From Fremontodendron californicum (lineage: Eukaryota; Streptophyta; Magnoliopsida; Malvales; Malvaceae), in contig JAULJL010000002.1 in assembly GCA_030761205.1 (NCBI GenBank), positions 39,210,814 through 39,274,813 on the forward strand: a DNA stretch of 64,000 nt, given 5' to 3'. Both the position numbers and the translations under genes were made by a program. Below are positions 56,301 through 64,000 of the stretch, in pieces. Position 1 is the first letter of the stretch. Every line of letters starts with the position of its first letter. The notes under the pieces were generated by a model, which had not been told where the DNA came from, did not search any database, and worked only from the letters and a program-made list of their open reading frames with translations.

Positions 56301-57505
56301 ATGGAGAGTTAGATCGGGAAATCTACATGATTCAACCATTGGGATTTCAAAACCAAAATCATCCTGAGCATGTGTGTAAGCTGCGAAAGGCACTTTACGG
56401 ATTGAAACAAGCACCTAGAGCATGGTATGGTAAGATTGCTGAATTTTTAACTCATAGTGGTTATTCAGTGACACCTGCAGATTCCAGCTTGTTTGTCAAA
56501 GCTAGTGGAGGAAAGCTAGCTATCGTATTGATATATGTGGATGATTTAATCATAACTGGTGATTATGAGGCAGAAATTCTTCAAACCAAGGAGAATTTAT
56601 CAGTTCGTTTCCAAATGAAAGAACTTGGACAACTCAAGCACTTTCTTGGTCTAGAGGTTGATCACAGACAAGAAGGAATATTTCTCTGTCAACAAAAATA
56701 TTCTAAAGATTTGCTAAAAAGGTTTGGAATGCTCGAGAGCAAGCCAATTTCAACACCGATGGAACCAAATGGCAAGATGTGTGCACTTGAAGGCAAAGAC
56801 TTGGAAGATGCAACTATGTATCGACAATTGGTAGGTAGCCTGATCTACTTAACCTTGACTCGACCTGACATTTCTTATACAGTTGGTGTGATGAGTCGGT
56901 ATATGCAAAATCCGAAGAAGCCTCATTTAGAAGCAGTTCGACGAATACTGAGATATGTGAAAAGTACAATAGATTATGGTCTTTTGTACAATAAAGGTGA
57001 AGACTGTAAGTTAGTTGGTTATTGTGATGCTGACTATGCAGGAGATCATGACACCAGGAGATCAACAACTGGGTACATGTTTAAACTTGGTTCTGGAACA
57101 ATTTCTTGGTGCAGTAAGAGACAACCAACGGTATCATTGTCAACTACCGAAGCTGAGTATCGAGCAGCAGCAATGGCAGCTCAAGAGTGTACGTGGCTGA
57201 TACAACTAATGAGTGATCTACATCAACCAGTAGATTATGCAGTTCCGTTGTATTGCGACAACCAGTCAGCAATTCGTTTGGCAGAAAATCCAGTCTTTCA
57301 CGCAAGAACCAAACATATAGAAGTGCATTATCACTTTATCAGAGAAAAGATTCTACAAGAAGAGATTGAAATGAAGCAGATCAAGACAGATGATCAAATG
57401 GCAGATTTATTCACAAAAGGTTTGAGTATCAACAAATTTGAAATGTTTCGTCGTCAACTCAACATGGTGCAAAGAGGAAGAGCTGGTATTGAGGGGGAGT
57501 GTTAA
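53399..57505 (+). CDS. Copia gag-pol polyprotein, intact
   Basis: 1,368 residues in one frame. Gag (UBN2-type) at about 1-240; CCHC knuckle CYNCDKKGHMAKDC near 260; aspartic protease IVDSGCSNHMTG near 328; GAG-pre-integrase LWHMRLGHVSYSKL near 458 with CAGCQYGK; integrase core with Asp in HSDVFGPV, Asp in TDNGGEYSS (about 587) and Glu in GVAERKNR (about 624); RT with KWVYKIKH, LVARGFSQ and YVDDLIITG (about 1046); RNase H with CDADYAGD (about 1208), STTEAEYRA and DNQSAI. The C-terminus ends GEC-stop, the stop codon lying just inside the 3' LTR. No stops or shifts, and all catalytic residues present. The family type (Tork/Tnt1-like) is judged from the N-terminus and overall organisation. Confidence 0.95.
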   Translation: MGDLQVVGGIKKLNHKNYNTWKTCMMSYLQGQDLWEVVGGSEVTKPEQEDAQGTLRKWKIKVGKAMFALKTTVEEEMLEHIQKLETPKEAWDTLDALFSRKNDTRLQLLENELLSVAQRDIPIAQYFHKVKTLCREISDLDPTAAIGDTRVKRIIIHGLRPEYRSFVAAIQGWPTQPSLVEFENLLVGQESMAKQMGGVSLKSEEEALYTNKSKGKFKQHVGGGSKKYGDKTKSHQGEGSSRPGGASKNRSNNKRFEGNCYNCDKKGHMAKDCWFNKRPAESNAATSSTKEKNEDDWDAEAFFAMEEEELALTVTTADRIDYENDWIVDSGCSNHMTGDKQKLQNLSEYKGNRIVVTADNSRLPITHIGKTVVAPRYSHNQVLLQDVYHVQGMKKNLLSVAQLTSSGHHILFGPRDVKVYRDLKISGQPMMEGRRLESVYVMSAESAYVDKTRRSDTADLWHMRLGHVSYSKLSMMMKKSMLKGLPQLDIRTDTVCAGCQYGKAHQLPYEESKYKAKEPLELVHSDVFGPVKQPSISGMRYMVTFIDDFSRYVWVFFMKEKSDTFSKFKEFKEIVEGEVGKKICCLRTDNGGEYSSGEFSQYLRECNIRHQYTCVNTPQQNGVAERKNRHLAEICRSMLHAKNVPGRFWAEAMRTAANVINKLPQPRLEFVSPFEKLWKMKPSVSYFRVFGCVCYVFVPDHLRSKFDKKATRCIFVGYDNQRKGWKCCDPTSGRCYTSRNVVFDEASSWWSSEKEVLSDSKEFEDMLQQKMGEYIVQLQSTSDEVEDLCDDDNDEQVLVQSPWQTGVYEPDVRSSEVEEPSPQSQIRRTTRARKPNPKYANAAIVEEPIATEPETFEEASQSSEWIMAMKEEITALEQNQTWDLVPKPRDVKPISCKWVYKIKHRPDGSIERYKARLVARGFSQKYELDYDETFSPVARLTTVRVLLALAANKDWNLWQMDVKNAFLHGELDREIYMIQPLGFQNQNHPEHVCKLRKALYGLKQAPRAWYGKIAEFLTHSGYSVTPADSSLFVKASGGKLAIVLIYVDDLIITGDYEAEILQTKENLSVRFQMKELGQLKHFLGLEVDHRQEGIFLCQQKYSKDLLKRFGMLESKPISTPMEPNGKMCALEGKDLEDATMYRQLVGSLIYLTLTRPDISYTVGVMSRYMQNPKKPHLEAVRRILRYVKSTIDYGLLYNKGEDCKLVGYCDADYAGDHDTRRSTTGYMFKLGSGTISWCSKRQPTVSLSTTEAEYRAAAMAAQECTWLIQLMSDLHQPVDYAVPLYCDNQSAIRLAENPVFHARTKHIEVHYHFIREKILQEEIEMKQIKTDDQMADLFTKGLSINKFEMFRRQLNMVQRGRAGIEGEC

Positions 57506-57991
57506 ATTGTCCAATACCAGCCCAAGGAAAAATAAAAGCCTAACAATGTGTGGTTGCAATTGTGTGGTTTAATGTGTGGTTGTAATTGTGTGGTTTAATG
57601 TGTGGTTGTAATTGTGTGGTTTAATATGTGGTTGTAGTTGTGTGGTTTAATGTGTGGTTGTAGTTGTGTGGTTTAATGTGTGGTTGTAGTTGTGTGATTT
57701 AAATGTGTGGTTGTTATTAAACAACAATGGGTGGTTGTAATTTATTTAAATTTTATATTTGTGTGGCTTGTGTTTGTCTTGGTATTGTATAAATACCCCC
57801 CTCCCTTGCATTTGTAAATCATCAAGTAGTAAGCTTCAATAAGCAATAAAAGTTCTAAGTTTTCCTAAAGAGTTCTTCTCTAAAGAGTGTAGTCTAGAGT
57901 GAAGTGTGAGCATTTGTGAGTTTTCCTAAAATCTAAACTTTCTTCTTTGAGTGGTAAAATTAGAGTTATCTACTCTAAGCTTTTCTCAACA
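57500..57991 (+). repeat. Copia 3' LTR
   Basis: 492 bp, no difference from the 5' LTR seen on reading; 26-bp repeats at 57547-57703, TATA at 57788-57795; followed by AACGA. This is the only 3' LTR for the two copia copies. Confidence 0.94.
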
Positions 57992-57996
57992 AACGA

Positions 57997-58377
57997 CTCC
58001 TGTATTAAGTCTAAACTTCAAAAAAACTCTGACCTAATTCGATTAAACTTAAAACCTTAAGACTTAAGAGGTACCCTTTTTAGTTTTTATCATAGGCTGG
58101 CCTTGTCGCTGTCATGGAGCAAACCTTATGCCTTATTATCACGGACATAAACCAAATCTCCACCTACCAAAACTAATGGGAACCATATAACATAATGAAG
58201 CATCCAATATGACCACTAACTGAAAGCATATGAAAACATTTTCATTTCGAAAATGATACCCAACAACCACTCTGGCCATTACATAATAAAACCAACCTGC
58301 AAGATCTTTTAATCCCCAATCTTTTTAAACTTTTAGTCTTTTATTATCGATCTCCCTCCATTTCCTTCACATAATCG
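57997..58377. promoter_or_regulatory. Upstream region of the second LRR gene
   Basis: Host sequence between the copia target duplication and the ATG at 58378. No clear TATA box; T/C-rich just before the start. The copia LTR inserted about 390 bp upstream and in the same orientation, so LTR-driven read-through is possible. Confidence 0.4.
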
Positions 58378-59610
58378 ATGGAAAACTTTACCTTCTTCAA
58401 CAAAGCCTTCACTTACATTTCCTTTCTTCTCCTTCCGTTTCTCATTTCTGTGATGACATGCCAGAATAGTTCTGAAACTCTACTGGCAGTCACTGCGAAA
58501 GGCTTAATCTTTAAAGATAGGCGACTTGCTGTTGTTTACCCCATAATCCAGGCATTCAAGAGAACGATCGTAGAAGATCCACTTAACAAAACAGGGAATT
58601 GGGTTGGTTCTGATATATGCAACTATACAGGCTTTTACTGTGACAATCCACCCGATAATGTATCGGGCCTTGCCCTGGCTGGCATTGACTTCAATGGGTT
58701 TCTCCTAGCAGCCCCGACTCTCGAAGGTTTTATAGATAAGCTGCCTGAACTTGCAATCTTTCATGCAAATTCAAACAAGTTTTTTGGGTCCATACCAGAT
58801 ATCTCAAAACTCCCATATTTTTATGAGTTGGATATAAGTAACAATGTCTTCTCTGGCACATTTCCTACGACAGTTATTGGCATAAAAGATCTCTCGTTTT
58901 TAGATATACGTTTTAATTCTTTCACAGGATCAGTCCCTCCACAAATTTTCGAGCAAGCACTTGAATTACTCTTCATTAACAACAATGATTTCACCGCAAA
59001 ACTCCCAGAAAACTTTGGTTCCACACCGGTAATTTATCTTACCTTGGCTAACAACAAATTAACTGGTCCAATCCCACGAAGCATTGCCAATCTTAACGCG
59101 ACATTGATCGAGGTTTTACTGTTGAACAACAAGTTATCAGGTTGTCTTCCCTACGAACTAGGGTTTCTGAAAGAACTCAAGGTTTTCGATGTTGAAAACA
59201 ACCTATTAACGGGCCCATTGCCCTGCTCCTTGGCCTGCTGGGCGAAAATCGAGCTGCTCAACTTTGCTAATAACCTACTGCTCTGGGAGGTTCCTGAGGA
59301 GCTGTGCGCATTAGGAAACTTGATGAACTTATCATTGTCAGGTAACTATTTCACCAAAGTAGGTCCAGTGTGCAGAAAGCTGATCAAGAATGGGGTTCTT
59401 GACGTGAGACAAAACTGCATCGACGATCTTCCTGATCAAAAATCGTTGCATGAATGTGCAGAATTCTACTTGAAGTACATTAGGCTTTGCCCGTACCCTG
59501 CAACATATAAAATCATCCCTTGCAGGCCAAATGCTCCATTTCACCATCATTGGGCAGGGTCCGAGAAAGCTCCAGTTACTTACAAAACTCTTTCAAGACA
59601 CAAGTTTTAA
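58378..59610 (+). CDS. Secreted LRR protein, At4g06744-like, without Pro-rich block
   Basis: 410 residues, single exon. A signal peptide (MENFTFFNKAFTYISFLLLP to about residue 29) leads directly to the LRR cap (DRRLAVVYPIIQAFKRTI; SDICNYTGFYCDNPP). About ten LRRs follow (ELDISNNVFSG, FLDIRFNSFTG, LLFINNNDF, YLTLANNKLTGPIPRSI, LNFANNLL). The Cys-containing C-terminus is QNCIDDLPDQKSLHECAEFY. It is clearly paralogous to the 24071/49608 protein along the LRR part (shared FIDxL-x-x-LAIFHANSN) but lacks the extensin-like segment. Probably an apoplastic protein; partner unknown. It sits outside the duplication and next to it. Confidence 0.9.
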   Translation: MENFTFFNKAFTYISFLLLPFLISVMTCQNSSETLLAVTAKGLIFKDRRLAVVYPIIQAFKRTIVEDPLNKTGNWVGSDICNYTGFYCDNPPDNVSGLALAGIDFNGFLLAAPTLEGFIDKLPELAIFHANSNKFFGSIPDISKLPYFYELDISNNVFSGTFPTTVIGIKDLSFLDIRFNSFTGSVPPQIFEQALELLFINNNDFTAKLPENFGSTPVIYLTLANNKLTGPIPRSIANLNATLIEVLLLNNKLSGCLPYELGFLKELKVFDVENNLLTGPLPCSLACWAKIELLNFANNLLLWEVPEELCALGNLMNLSLSGNYFTKVGPVCRKLIKNGVLDVRQNCIDDLPDQKSLHECAEFYLKYIRLCPYPATYKIIPCRPNAPFHHHWAGSEKAPVTYKTLSRHKF

Positions 59611-59652
59611 GTTTTTTTTTTTTCTTTCTCTTTTGTATTATTGCAAGGCTTT

Positions 59653-59658
59653 AATAAA
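59653..59658 (+). terminator. Poly(A) signal of the second LRR gene
   Basis: AATAAA 43 bp after the stop codon. Confidence 0.5.
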
Positions 59659-61028
59659 ATAATGACAAGTATCCAGCGTATGCATTATATATGTAGTTAT
59701 TGGAAAGCTGAATAAACACCAGGAATGTGATTACAAAACAAAGATAAAAATGCCATTGAGGTGTGTAATATAAGATGCATTCACTAATCATTAACTCTTT
59801 TCTTTTCTTTTTTTTTTTCTTATAAAAATACTTTAAAAACGAATTCGTCTTTGATACCTGGTAGTTGAGTTTTTAATTTCACAAACTTTTTTAATTTCTT
59901 TTTTTTTATTGTTTAAATATACCATATAAAAAATACGTGTTACCTTACTAATCCCATTGATAAATAATGGGATAATTTCTCTAAAAAAAAAACTTACAGA
60001 TTATATAGTACTAGTACTGATATTTTATTTGCATAGGGTTATTCGGGCCACAATGGAATACAAATATTTAGGGTGGACGATGAGATTGACTTTGGTGAGA
60101 TTAAAAATAACGGTGGCAGTGAGATTAAAATCAGTGATAAAATATGTGTTTGGATTCAAACCCAACAATGACGGTAAGGTGAATTATAGTTAAAAAAAAA
60201 AAACTATTGAGGGATTTAGATTAAAATATGTGTATATATATATATATATAATAAATAATTACAAATAATTAAAATTATATTTATATTAAATAATAAAATA
60301 TATATTTATGTTAAATAATAATTAAAAAATTTAAAAATATATTTATGTTCAAAAATAAATAAATTAAAAACTTGAAATTAAAAAATATAAAATATAAAAA
60401 TTTTAATAATAAAAAAACAATGGAAGAGGATAAAAGAAGAACTGGACTGGACCTCCTACCCAGTGGAACACCTCCATGGAAGTGATCTAAAGGCATTTTC
60501 AGTGAAAGTGGGGAAAAATTCCTTCACAAAAACAAAAAGATTCCAATTCACAAGAAGTTAGTTGGAATCCAAAGAAGCCCTTGAACCTTTTCTTCTTGAC
60601 CATATCAGTAAAATTGATTCAGGACATCAGAACTTGGTATTAATTAGGCAGCCGTTCATAACATAGCAGACAATTGTTTCTTTACAATTTACATCCCAAT
60701 TTCCTCCCTTTAGGATTCAATTCAGTCGATACAAAATCCTATTAATTATTAATAGACCACCTCCTTCTTAAAAGTTAAAGAGAGCCGATCGAGCTATGAA
60801 AGCCATCATCTGGAAACAACCTTGAGCCTGTGAAAGGCAACATTAAGAAAAAGAAAAACACTGAGAAAGAACAAGCAGCAAAATATGAAAACTTAACCCA
60901 GTCGATTCATATGTAAGAAGTGGATTTGGGTTTGAATCTAAATCTCTTTTCTTATTTTTAAATTATGATCTCGTTTATAAAAAAAAAACAAAAAATGACA
61001 GCATTATGATTTCCTTTCTTCCTCTAGC
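59659..61028. other. Intergenic region, AT-rich, with (TA)n
   Basis: No gene supported. Contains a TA dinucleotide run at about 60233-60250 and a strongly A/T-biased stretch (about 60220-60420). Confidence 0.55.
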
Positions 61029-62456
61029 TTAATAACTCAATGGTGACATTGGCGAGTGGTGACGTGACGCAAAGCTTAGTTCTGCAATCAGAGCATCCAA
61101 ATCAGTGTAAGAAGAACCCCCCCTTTTCAACCGCCCTTTTTGCCATTTCCCCAAGTGCCTTGGCTTTCTTTCTCATTTCTCCCGCTCTGTCACCCACCAT
61201 TATCTCCTCCACTGCCTTCTGTATTGTTCCTCTCTTCACCAAATCTCCCAACAGTTTGACCGATTGTTGAATACCAACAACTATTCCAATCTTCATAACA
61301 TCAGTCACAAACTTTTCATTTAAAAACTGCTCCAACAGCTTCATGATCAAGAATCAACATTTGCGGTGCCCATCCTCTTATTATCAGACCATTGCCTTCC
61401 ATTCTCTCTTCAAATCCTTCAGGCAACCAATCATCATTTTCATCATTCTTCTTCTCTTTCCTGACGACCCAGATGGAATGCTGCCCTGACGCTTCAAGTC
61501 CCAATGCGATCTCCATTAGCTGAGAAGCAGTTAAGTTTGTTGCCATACTTCCAAAACTTACATAAACAACTGAATTAGGTGTTTTGGAATCAAGCCACTT
61601 TAAACACTCCTGTTCGTCAATGGATGCTTTATTTCCTCTCTCTGCTTTTTCTTTAGTGCCTCGATTGGACAGCGAAACAGGACCTATATGCCATGTCTTT
61701 CTTCCCAAAATATTCCTGAAATAATCAGCATACGGATCTATTAGCAACTTGGTAAAGTCAGTTCCAATCATAGAAACTGTTCACAACTACTCCATACCTT
61801 TTCAGTTCTGATGCTTTGCAATCTATTAGCAACTTGGTAAAGTCAGTTCCAATCTTTTGATCCATAAAATCTGATAGCTCCTTTCTTGTCAATTTGATGT
61901 CATCAGGAAGATTACTCACCACAAAGGGTTCAGTGTCTGAGGCAACTTTCTTTTGCGGCTCATATAGCCATAAGCATTCTAATCCACACGTTGAAAATAA
62001 ACTAGTCCCATGAAACACCAACCTAGGAATTCCAAATTTGTCAGCGGCATCAAAAGCCCAATGAAGGAATATATCAGCAACAAGGCAATCTGGCTTCGAT
62101 TCTTCTAGCAGATGTTCGAGGGGTTCTTGAAGCATGGCTGCGCCCTTGCAAAATTTGACGATCATTTCTGTGTTTGCGTCTTTAGGCGTAGTGATTAAAT
62201 CCAGGTTTTCACATCCCTCTGGCAACCCGACCTCAATACATGGAAACTTCAGGGCCTTGATATCAATATTGATACCCGAATTCTTACATCTTCGAATTGT
62301 GTTGGTGAAGAGAGAAGCATTGAATGGAGTGGTGATTATTGTTGTCTGAACACCTCGCATGGCAAACAGCTTGGCCATGTCCACTGCTGGTATCATGTGG
62401 CCAGGGGCCAGGAATGGAAGGAAGAAAACGTGAAGCTGAGGAATTACACTATCCAT
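61029..62456 (-). pseudogene. UGT73-type UDP-glycosyltransferase pseudogene lacking most of the PSPG box
   Basis: Minus strand, ATG at 62454-62456 (MDSVIPQLHVFFLPFLAPGH; catalytic-type His in APGH). The N-terminal half is open to SELKRYGVVVNSFYD. There a 34-bp insertion copied from nearby (see repeat) breaks the frame, with a stop at 61758. The C-terminal half resumes at YADYFRNILGRKTWHIGPVS and runs through SFGSMATNLTASQL and WAPQMLILDHEAVG. Then about 30 codons are deleted with a frame change: HCGWNS and the donor-binding Glu are gone and the text resumes at EQFLNEKFVTDVMKIG. A 7-G homopolymer causes a last shift near 61115. Coding similarity runs to a stop at 61029. It cannot bind UDP-sugar. 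It is more complete in its N-terminal half than the 17804 relic. Confidence 0.88.
61736..61854 (-). repeat. 34-bp direct repeat inside the UGT pseudogene
   Basis: The same 34 bp (starting ATCTATTAGC) occurs at 61736-61769 and 61821-61854. The copy at 61821 is the native codons for IGTDFTKLLID; the copy at 61736 interrupts the region that normally joins VVNSFYE to YADYF. Confidence 0.9.
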
Positions 62457-63737
62457 ATTCACCTTTAAACGACTATAGACTAAGTGCTTAACAAAAAAAA
62501 TTGAAGAAATTGTGGGTTCAAGCAATGATTAGTGATGTAAGAAAATGGAATCATAAGCCGGTGTTTCCTAAGGTTGATTGAAATTGGCTACAAGAATGAA
62601 TCTAACGAGGATATATTTTTATGATTATTCAATCATAGACACTATTGAAACGTGGAAGGTGAATGAAACCATATGGCATGTAACAGAAAAAACTACGTAT
62701 GAAAATTACATTAAAATTTATAATTTTCTCATCAATTTTTTAATTTCTTGGTTGTTTGCAAAAAATATTTAGACGGCCTTCTGACTTACTGATGGATCTC
62801 ATTTTCAGTCATTAATATAATATCATGTCAGCCTTCAAAGGGATAATTACTTAATTATATTAATTTTATCTATGTTGGCAAACTGGCAGCATTATGCATT
62901 ATATAAATCTGTGTCCGACACATATTCAGATATAGGTATGAGGTATGATCTTCAAATATATGAAAAAACTTATAAAAAAATTAAGCATATTCGTATTAGA
63001 CACATACTTATATACGACACTTATCTCTGAATCCAGATTACATAGTCTGACACTAGCGGATATTAATGAACGATTCTAGCTATGAGAACCAGGAAGGTGG
63101 GTGGGATATAATACTTAATCTGATTTTTACTTCTGGGATAAATACAGGTGAATGGTTAAAATATTAAATGGAGTACTTATCTATCTTCTCATGAAATATG
63201 TAATTAAGATACTAAATAATTAAATACATGAGAAAAAACAATTAAACAATGGATTTTGCTAATGGCTACCCTTAGGACATTTTTTAAGGTTAGTTAATAT
63301 ACTATTTATAGTAATAGCATTGTATTAAATGCAGTAGTTGATAACTTTATTCATCATTTTCAATGCATTGAATGAAGATATTAATATATATGATAACCTT
63401 AAAGAATGCCATTAAGGCGCTATCTTCTCAAGAATTATATTATAGTATATGATTTAAAAATTGAAAAAATATTTGACAATTTATGTGGAACCCAGAACAT
63501 CATCTAGTTTTCAGCCACCTTTAAAACATAATATTCAGATTCAAAATTCGAATCTCAACATCATTTTTATATATTAAACGCATTTTCAACTAAATTTTTT
63601 GAAGATAAATTAGAAAAAGAAGATTGTTTGGAAAATATGATTTTTATGAAACAAGATTGACACACCAGCATAATTCTGATTAAACCACCTTAGGATCTTC
63701 AATATTTCCCCTATTTTTCAACTGGACGTAACTTCTT
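62457..63737. other. Intergenic region with a diverged MITE
   Basis: No gene supported; open frames are short and AT-driven. A MITE relative lies at about 62905-63050. Confidence 0.5.
62905..63050 (-). mobile_element. Diverged, inverted relative of the 10398 MITE
   Basis: Read on the minus strand it starts CTATGTAATCTGGATTC and contains TTTTTTCATATATTTGAAGA and GTGTCGGACACAGA, matching the layout of 10398-10564 with many substitutions. Confidence 0.55.
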
Positions 63738-63796
63738 CTAGTGAGCTAAGTTAACACCAAAAAGGTAATCTAACAACCAGACCAGACAGACAGTAC

Positions 63797-64000
63797 CGTT
63801 TAATCTGTTCGCAGCTTTCCTAGCTCCTTTCATCTCTGAATAACGAACCAAAATCCAACTTTCTACAATACACTTACTCCGTTTTTGTGGAATAAAAACA
63901 TCCACCACTCTTCCATGATTCTGGAAAATGCTGATAACCATCTCCAATACACTTACGGGGATGTTGTTGACATAGACAGTGGAAAACCTTCTCTCTTTTT
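63797..64000 (-). CDS. RRM-domain RNA-binding protein, partial exon at window edge
   Basis: The minus-strand frame is open from the window end: ERRFSTVYVNNIPVSV, then LEMVISIFQNHGRVVDVFIP and SWILVRYSEMKGARKAANRL. VYVNNIP fits RNP2 and WILVRYSEM fits a degenerate RNP1; the beta-alpha-beta layout and KAANRLNG ending are RRM-like. The gene starts beyond 64000. The frame runs to a stop at 63738, but the RRM pattern ends at LNG, where AACG-GTACTG offers a splice donor (exon end about 63797), so the remaining codons are probably intron. Such proteins bind RNA in splicing or related steps; the exact family is not clear. Confidence 0.65.

Larger units (their letters stand above)
31880..57416 (+). 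repeat. Second copy of a 25,537-bp tandem duplication
   Basis: Colinear with 6343-31879 at a constant offset of 25,537. All the features compared recur and the translations of matching open frames are the same. I saw one substitution (C7445 versus G32982) without aligning every base. The copy starts inside LOG and ends inside the copia ORF. Confidence 0.95.
52375..57991 (+). mobile_element. Complete Ty1/copia (Tnt1-like) retrotransposon
   Basis: 5,617 bp. LTRs of 492 bp (52375-52866 and 57500-57991) appear identical on reading. A perfect AACGA duplication flanks it (52370-52374 and 57992-57996). The PBS for initiator Met tRNA lies at 52869-52880, a single intact gag-pol ORF fills the interior, and the purine tract TTGAGGGGGAG (57489-57499) adjoins the 3' LTR. 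Everything needed for autonomous movement seems present, so it is a very recent insertion. Confidence 0.95.

Noticed and set aside
60233..60250. TA dinucleotide run considered as a regulatory element
   Set aside because: A simple microsatellite in an AT-rich stretch, with no gene near enough to give it meaning.

Overview
The window is from a eudicot nuclear genome. It is AT-rich, packed with plant LTR retrotransposons (Athila-type Ty3, another Ty3 family, Tnt1-like Ty1/copia), and carries a 5'-truncated L1-type LINE. Its host genes are plant families: secreted LRR/extensin-like proteins of the At4g06744 type, UGT73-type glycosyltransferases and an RRM protein. The species cannot be named from sequence alone.

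Layout. Bases 1-438 are non-coding host sequence. An Athila-type LTR retrotransposon occupies 439-10142 (LTRs of 1502 bp, target duplication ATTTG). Then follow host sequence with a MITE (10398-10564), a three-LTR tandem array of a deleted Ty3 element (11580-16227), a broken UGT gene (17804-19251, minus), a solo LTR (19306-20797), a UGT fragment (21762-22039, minus), a LINE fragment (22971-23836), an intact LRR/extensin-like gene (24071-25480) and the 5' part of a Ty1/copia element (26838-31879).

From 31880 the sequence repeats. Bases 6343-31879 are present again as 31880-57416 (offset 25,537). The tandem duplication starts inside a LOG gene carried by the Athila element and ends inside the copia RNase H/C-terminal region, with 4 bp of microhomology (acaa). 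I saw a single base difference between the copies (C7445 versus G32982), but I did not align them exhaustively. Copy 2 contains the complete copia element (52375-57991, identical LTRs, target duplication AACGA). After it come a second LRR gene (58378-59610), a third broken UGT gene (61029-62456, minus), a second MITE copy and the edge of an RRM gene (minus).

The most notable object is the Athila-type element. It has lost reverse transcriptase, RNase H and the integrase core by an in-frame deletion that joins protease to the integrase C-terminus. It carries two extra intact ORFs between pol and the 3' LTR. One is a small basic Cys-rich protein (5170-5706) resembling the nucleic-acid-binding/silencing-suppressor proteins of some plant RNA viruses. 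The other is an intronless LOG cytokinin-activating enzyme (6076-6723). Each ORF is preceded by a polypyrimidine-AG splice-acceptor-like site. LTR divergence (6 of 1502) implies recent movement, presumably driven by another element. A retroelement carrying both a putative RNA-binding/suppressor protein and a hormone-activating enzyme is the best candidate here for an undescribed system.
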